From Lentisphaeria bacterium (lineage in GTDB: Bacteria > Verrucomicrobiota > Lentisphaeria > Victivallales > JAADHT01), in the NCBI GenBank assembly GCA_015486135.1, contig WFSE01000059.1, positions 1 to 38,030 on the forward strand: a stretch of DNA of 38,030 nucleotides, given 5' to 3'. Below, piece after piece: positions 34,959-38,030 of this stretch (within the stretch, counting starts at the first letter, position 1; each line of letters begins with the position of its first letter). Both the position numbers and the translations under genes were made by a program. Under the pieces are notes generated by a model. That model ran no database searches. It had not been told where the DNA came from and saw only the letters and a list, made by a program, of their open reading frames with translations.

Positions 34959-35563
34959 TGATAGCGAATCATGTCCATGACGCGTTGCGGCAGGTCGACA
35001 GGTTGCGGGAGCTGGTTCTCGACCGTAGGCGCTTTCTTGGCTATTCGGGGAAGGCCCGCGTGATTGGCGGGGTTGTGGCCCTTTCCGGCGCCGCCGCGAT
35101 TTACGCGTTTCGTTTGCCAGTCGACCCGTGGTTGCATTTTTTCGCTTGGTGCGGGGTGTTGGCGGTGGCGCTGATTTTGAATTACGGGGGATTGTTTTTA
35201 TGGTTCGCCGCCGGTGGCGGGTTCCGGGGCGAATTATCCAGGTTGGCGCCGGCGCTAGACGCTGTCCCGTCGTTGGCGGTTGGCGCGTTCGCGACGGTGG
35301 CGTTGCCTTTGCGAGGGGCTTTCGACCTGCTGCCGCCAATCTGGATGTGCTTGTATGGCTTGACGCACGTTCCGTATCGTCTGAATCTGCCGCGGAGCAA
35401 CTATTACGTCGGTCTTTTCTACATTTCCGCCGGAGTGTTGTTTTTGCTATGGCGGCAACCGTTCACAAATCCCTGGCCGATGGGCGTGGTGTTTTTTGTA
35501 GGGGAGGTCGCTGGGGGGATTTCGCTGACGCGTTGGCGCGGCGGGGAGGTGTGCGATGGATAG
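34958..35563 (+). CDS. Integral membrane protein, unknown function
   Basis: Multiple hydrophobic segments; precedes and overlaps an HTH regulator by 8 nt. Only ATG 34958 or GTG 34949 are plausible starts, both in repeat E. Confidence 0.75.
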   Translation: MIANHVHDALRQVDRLRELVLDRRRFLGYSGKARVIGGVVALSGAAAIYAFRLPVDPWLHFFAWCGVLAVALILNYGGLFLWFAAGGGFRGELSRLAPALDAVPSLAVGAFATVALPLRGAFDLLPPIWMCLYGLTHVPYRLNLPRSNYYVGLFYISAGVLFLLWRQPFTNPWPMGVVFFVGEVAGGISLTRWRGGEVCDG

Positions 35564-35924
35564 CACGGTTTACGAGGAGTTGAAGAGGATATTCCACGAG
35601 CCCAAACGGATGGCGATTATGTCCGCGCTTTGCGCCGCCGACAGGAAGGGACTGACATTTACCGAGCTTAAACGCGGATGCGGCATGTCGGACGGCAATC
35701 TCAACCGGCATTTGAAGGTTTTAGCCGACTCCGGAGCGGTGAGGATAGAGAAAAAATTTGTCGGAGTCAAGCCTAGGACGACGGTTTTCCTGACGGAGCG
35801 CGGATTGGATCGTTTCTCCGAATATCTGGAGGCGCTTCGGGTGGCGTTGGAGAATTCCCTCGCCGCCATGCCGGAGACGCGGAAGACTACTTCAGTACAG
35901 GGCCCCACGGTGGTGGCGCGCTAA
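35556..35924 (+). CDS. Winged-helix transcriptional regulator
   Basis: FHEPKRMAIMSALCAADRKGLTFTELKRGCGMSDGNLNRHLKVLADSGAVRIEKKFVGVKPRTTVFLTERGLDRF. Confidence 0.88.
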   Translation: MDSTVYEELKRIFHEPKRMAIMSALCAADRKGLTFTELKRGCGMSDGNLNRHLKVLADSGAVRIEKKFVGVKPRTTVFLTERGLDRFSEYLEALRVALENSLAAMPETRKTTSVQGPTVVAR

Positions 35925-35936
35925 TAAAGGGATGAC

Positions 35937-37061
35937 ATGGAAGGCAACGGGAAATACTCATACTGGAAAAGGGCGGTCGATTCCGCGGTTTTCGCGGTTT
36001 TGATGGCGCTTCCGCCGTTGGGAGTATGGCTCTCGGGACGGCCGGTAACGGAATATATGGAATTTCCCCCGCTGACCCGTTACGTGGAGCACGCCGGGTT
36101 TTCCACGCCTCTTTTCGCTGCTTTGGCCGCGGTTATCGCGGCCGTGGTGTCGCCGTTTGTGTTCAAGGTTGTCCGCGCCAATCTGGGGGGACGCGTCCGT
36201 AGTGGCTCGGATGGGTGCGGCCGCGGCGGGAAGGCGGGCTGGATGCTTCTGTCCGCGGGAATCGCGATTTCCGCGGCGGCGTGGGTGGTGGCGTGGGGAC
36301 GGTTCGCGGTTTTCGCGGATTTCCAACCTTACACGTTCACGCCGCTTTGGGTTGGATATATTCTGGCCGTCAACGGAATCGCCCAAATCCGCTCGGGACG
36401 CTGCGTGATGCTTTCAACGCCGGGTGTTTTCGCCGGGCTTTTCGCAGCTAGCGCGGTTTTCTGGTGGTTCTTCGAGTATCTGAACCGGTTTGTCCAAAAC
36501 TGGTATTACGTTGGAATAGACGATTTCGGGCCGTGGGAATATTTCCTCTACGCAACGCTTCCGTTCTCCACCGTGCTTCCGGCGGTGCTGGGGACGTACG
36601 AGGCGTTGATGACGTTTCCGCGGCTGGGGGCGGGATTGGATGATTCCGTCAGGATAAGAGTCCCGCGGTCCCGGTTGGCGGCGGTGTTGGCGCTGGCGGT
36701 CTCCGCCGCGGGGCTGGCGTTGATAGGGGTTTTACCCGATTACTTGTTTCCGTTGCTTTGGGTTTCCCCGCTGGGAATTCTTGTCGCCTCTAGAAGCCTC
36801 CGCGGGGAGCGGACCGTGTTGTCCGACGTGGTGTCGGGGAATTGGCGGAGAGTCGCGCTTCTCGCGCTTTCCGGGTTGGTTTGCGGGTTCTTTTGGGAGC
36901 TATGGAACTACCACAGTTTGGCGAAATGGGTGTACGCGGTGCCTTTCGTGGGGGACTTCAAGATATTCGAGATGCCGGTTCTAGGATACGCCGGATATCT
37001 GCCGTTCGGGCTGGAATGCGCGGTTGTCGCGGAGATGTACACGGGCTGGAGGGCGTTATGA
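35937..37061 (+). CDS. Multi-spanning membrane protein, unknown function
   Basis: 374 aa with many hydrophobic helices; RBS-like AAAGGGAT upstream. Confidence 0.8.
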   Translation: MEGNGKYSYWKRAVDSAVFAVLMALPPLGVWLSGRPVTEYMEFPPLTRYVEHAGFSTPLFAALAAVIAAVVSPFVFKVVRANLGGRVRSGSDGCGRGGKAGWMLLSAGIAISAAAWVVAWGRFAVFADFQPYTFTPLWVGYILAVNGIAQIRSGRCVMLSTPGVFAGLFAASAVFWWFFEYLNRFVQNWYYVGIDDFGPWEYFLYATLPFSTVLPAVLGTYEALMTFPRLGAGLDDSVRIRVPRSRLAAVLALAVSAAGLALIGVLPDYLFPLLWVSPLGILVASRSLRGERTVLSDVVSGNWRRVALLALSGLVCGFFWELWNYHSLAKWVYAVPFVGDFKIFEMPVLGYAGYLPFGLECAVVAEMYTGWRAL

Positions 37062-37495
37062 GGAAGACTACCAAATTGACGATGTTGCGGGTATTTCTTC
37101 TCTATTCGGCGGCGGGATGGATTATTTGTCTGGCGGGCGTGTTCGTGTCCACCCATACCGCCGCGGAGATCCTGCGTTATTTCGGGGGAGTTGCCTGCGA
37201 TGGTTTGATGGAAGTTCCTGTTTACGACTACTGGTTCAGGATGGCTTGCGGCGCTTTCGGGATGATTGGGGTGTTTTTTCTGCTCCTGGCCGCGAGGCCC
37301 GCGAAATACGCCGCGGTTCTGATGTTGGCGGGATGGTTCATGGTTTTTGAGGGGATTGTGTTGGCGGTCTACGGGGCGACGCTCGGGCTTCCCCCGACAC
37401 CTTGGATGGGCGATGTGGGCTTTTGTTTCGTTGGAGGAATCGGCATACTTGCGACTATGAACTCCGTCACTGGCGGAAAGGAGAGGAGAAAATGA
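37058..37495 (+). CDS. Small membrane protein, unknown function
   Basis: ATGA overlap with the upstream stop; MRKTTKLTMLRVFLLYSAAGWIICLAGVFVSTHTAAEILRYFGG..., four hydrophobic segments. Track start at 36842 rejected. Confidence 0.8.
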   Translation: MRKTTKLTMLRVFLLYSAAGWIICLAGVFVSTHTAAEILRYFGGVACDGLMEVPVYDYWFRMACGAFGMIGVFFLLLAARPAKYAAVLMLAGWFMVFEGIVLAVYGATLGLPPTPWMGDVGFCFVGGIGILATMNSVTGGKERRK

Positions 37496-38030
37496 GTTCA
37501 GTAAGGACGGTCAAAATTATGCTTTATGGCAATGCGGTGGTGGTTGTTTGCGCTACCTTGTATTTTCTGCTTATCCCCGGCGTTTTGGTGTTGCACCGTA
37601 TCTCCGATTCAGCTCTGCGTGAGGGGAGGATTCCCGGCGAGGCGTGGAGGTTGCATAAATATCTGACGCCGAGATTCGCGGAATATGCGGAGGCGCGAAT
37701 CGCCTCGGGTGCTGCGGCGAACGTCAATTATCGGGATGTGGCAGCTACTGAATGGCCCCTTTTTGGTGCGGTTTTCTATTTGTGGGCGACGGAGAATCTT
37801 CAGAGGGCATGGGAAAAAGGAGGCTGTCGTTGCGGAACCGCTCCCGCGGTTTACGCGAGAAAAACGATAGAGGCGTGCGGTAAGCTTTTGGCTGATCCGG
37901 TCCAGCATTCGTGGGTGAGACGCCATTGGGGCGACAAATATATGCACACCAGCGACGTCTTTTTCCGCTCCCTCCTTATCGCGGGCCTAGCGAGCTACGA
38001 GAAACTCCTAGCGACAGGAGAATACCTCCC
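37492..38030 (+). CDS. Membrane-anchored protein of unknown function (3' truncated by window)
   Basis: ATGA overlap with the upstream stop; open to window end: MSSVRTVKIMLYGNAVVVVCATLYFLLIPGVLVLHRISD...HSWVRRHWGDKYMHTSDVFFRSLLIAGLASYEKLLATGEYLP. Not in ORF track. Confidence 0.75.
   Translation, partial: MSSVRTVKIMLYGNAVVVVCATLYFLLIPGVLVLHRISDSALREGRIPGEAWRLHKYLTPRFAEYAEARIASGAAANVNYRDVAATEWPLFGAVFYLWATENLQRAWEKGGCRCGTAPAVYARKTIEACGKLLADPVQHSWVRRHWGDKYMHTSDVFFRSLLIAGLASYEKLLATGEYL

Noticed and set aside
1-38030. tRNA or rRNA genes
   Set aside because: No cloverleaf with conserved GGTTCGAATCC-type T-arm and CCA-end context, and no rRNA-like blocks, were noticed by eye; a tRNAscan run would be decisive.

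Overview
38 kb bacterial chromosomal window, about 55% GC by eye, mostly ordinary housekeeping genes. Gene content and style suggest a PVC- or Lentisphaerae-like lineage, but this is inference only. Recognisable genes, left to right: ftsZ (5'-truncated by the window), hsp20, a TPR/coiled-coil protein, a small FtsB/DivIC-like protein, a zinc-ribbon microprotein missed by the ORF track, rho, coaE, pta, a type-4-like uracil-DNA glycosylase, argS, a GT4 glycosyltransferase, a TIM-barrel isomerase, lemA, an M48/HtpX-like protease, an aroB/EboD-like sugar-phosphate cyclase, a zinc-ribbon Ser/Thr kinase, a carbamoyltransferase, an NtrC-type response regulator, a hemC-cobA-hemD fusion, a GT2 glycosyltransferase, a 5-gene coupled redox/ligase operon (29.1-34.4 kb) and a membrane-protein operon running off the right edge. 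The main non-coding signal is a dispersed, foldable intergenic repeat of about 150 bp (five near-full copies, one 3'-half copy and several terminus-only copies). Its end, TAGGGCTTGCTGAATAATTGRCAAGTG, supplies the TAG stop codon of five genes and overlaps the start codon of another. Other highlights: a HemC domain that lacks the cofactor-cysteine domain 3 but is fused to CobA-HemD; a strong sigma-54-type promoter with upstream palindromes at hsp20; a candidate uncharacterised cysteine-rich extracytoplasmic redox system (vicinal-Cys beta-propeller, CxC substrate-binding protein, Tat ferredoxin, NapH-like polyferredoxin, OleC-like ligase); and C-terminal tails contributed by other repeats. All calls come from reading sequence and supplied translations; no searches were run.
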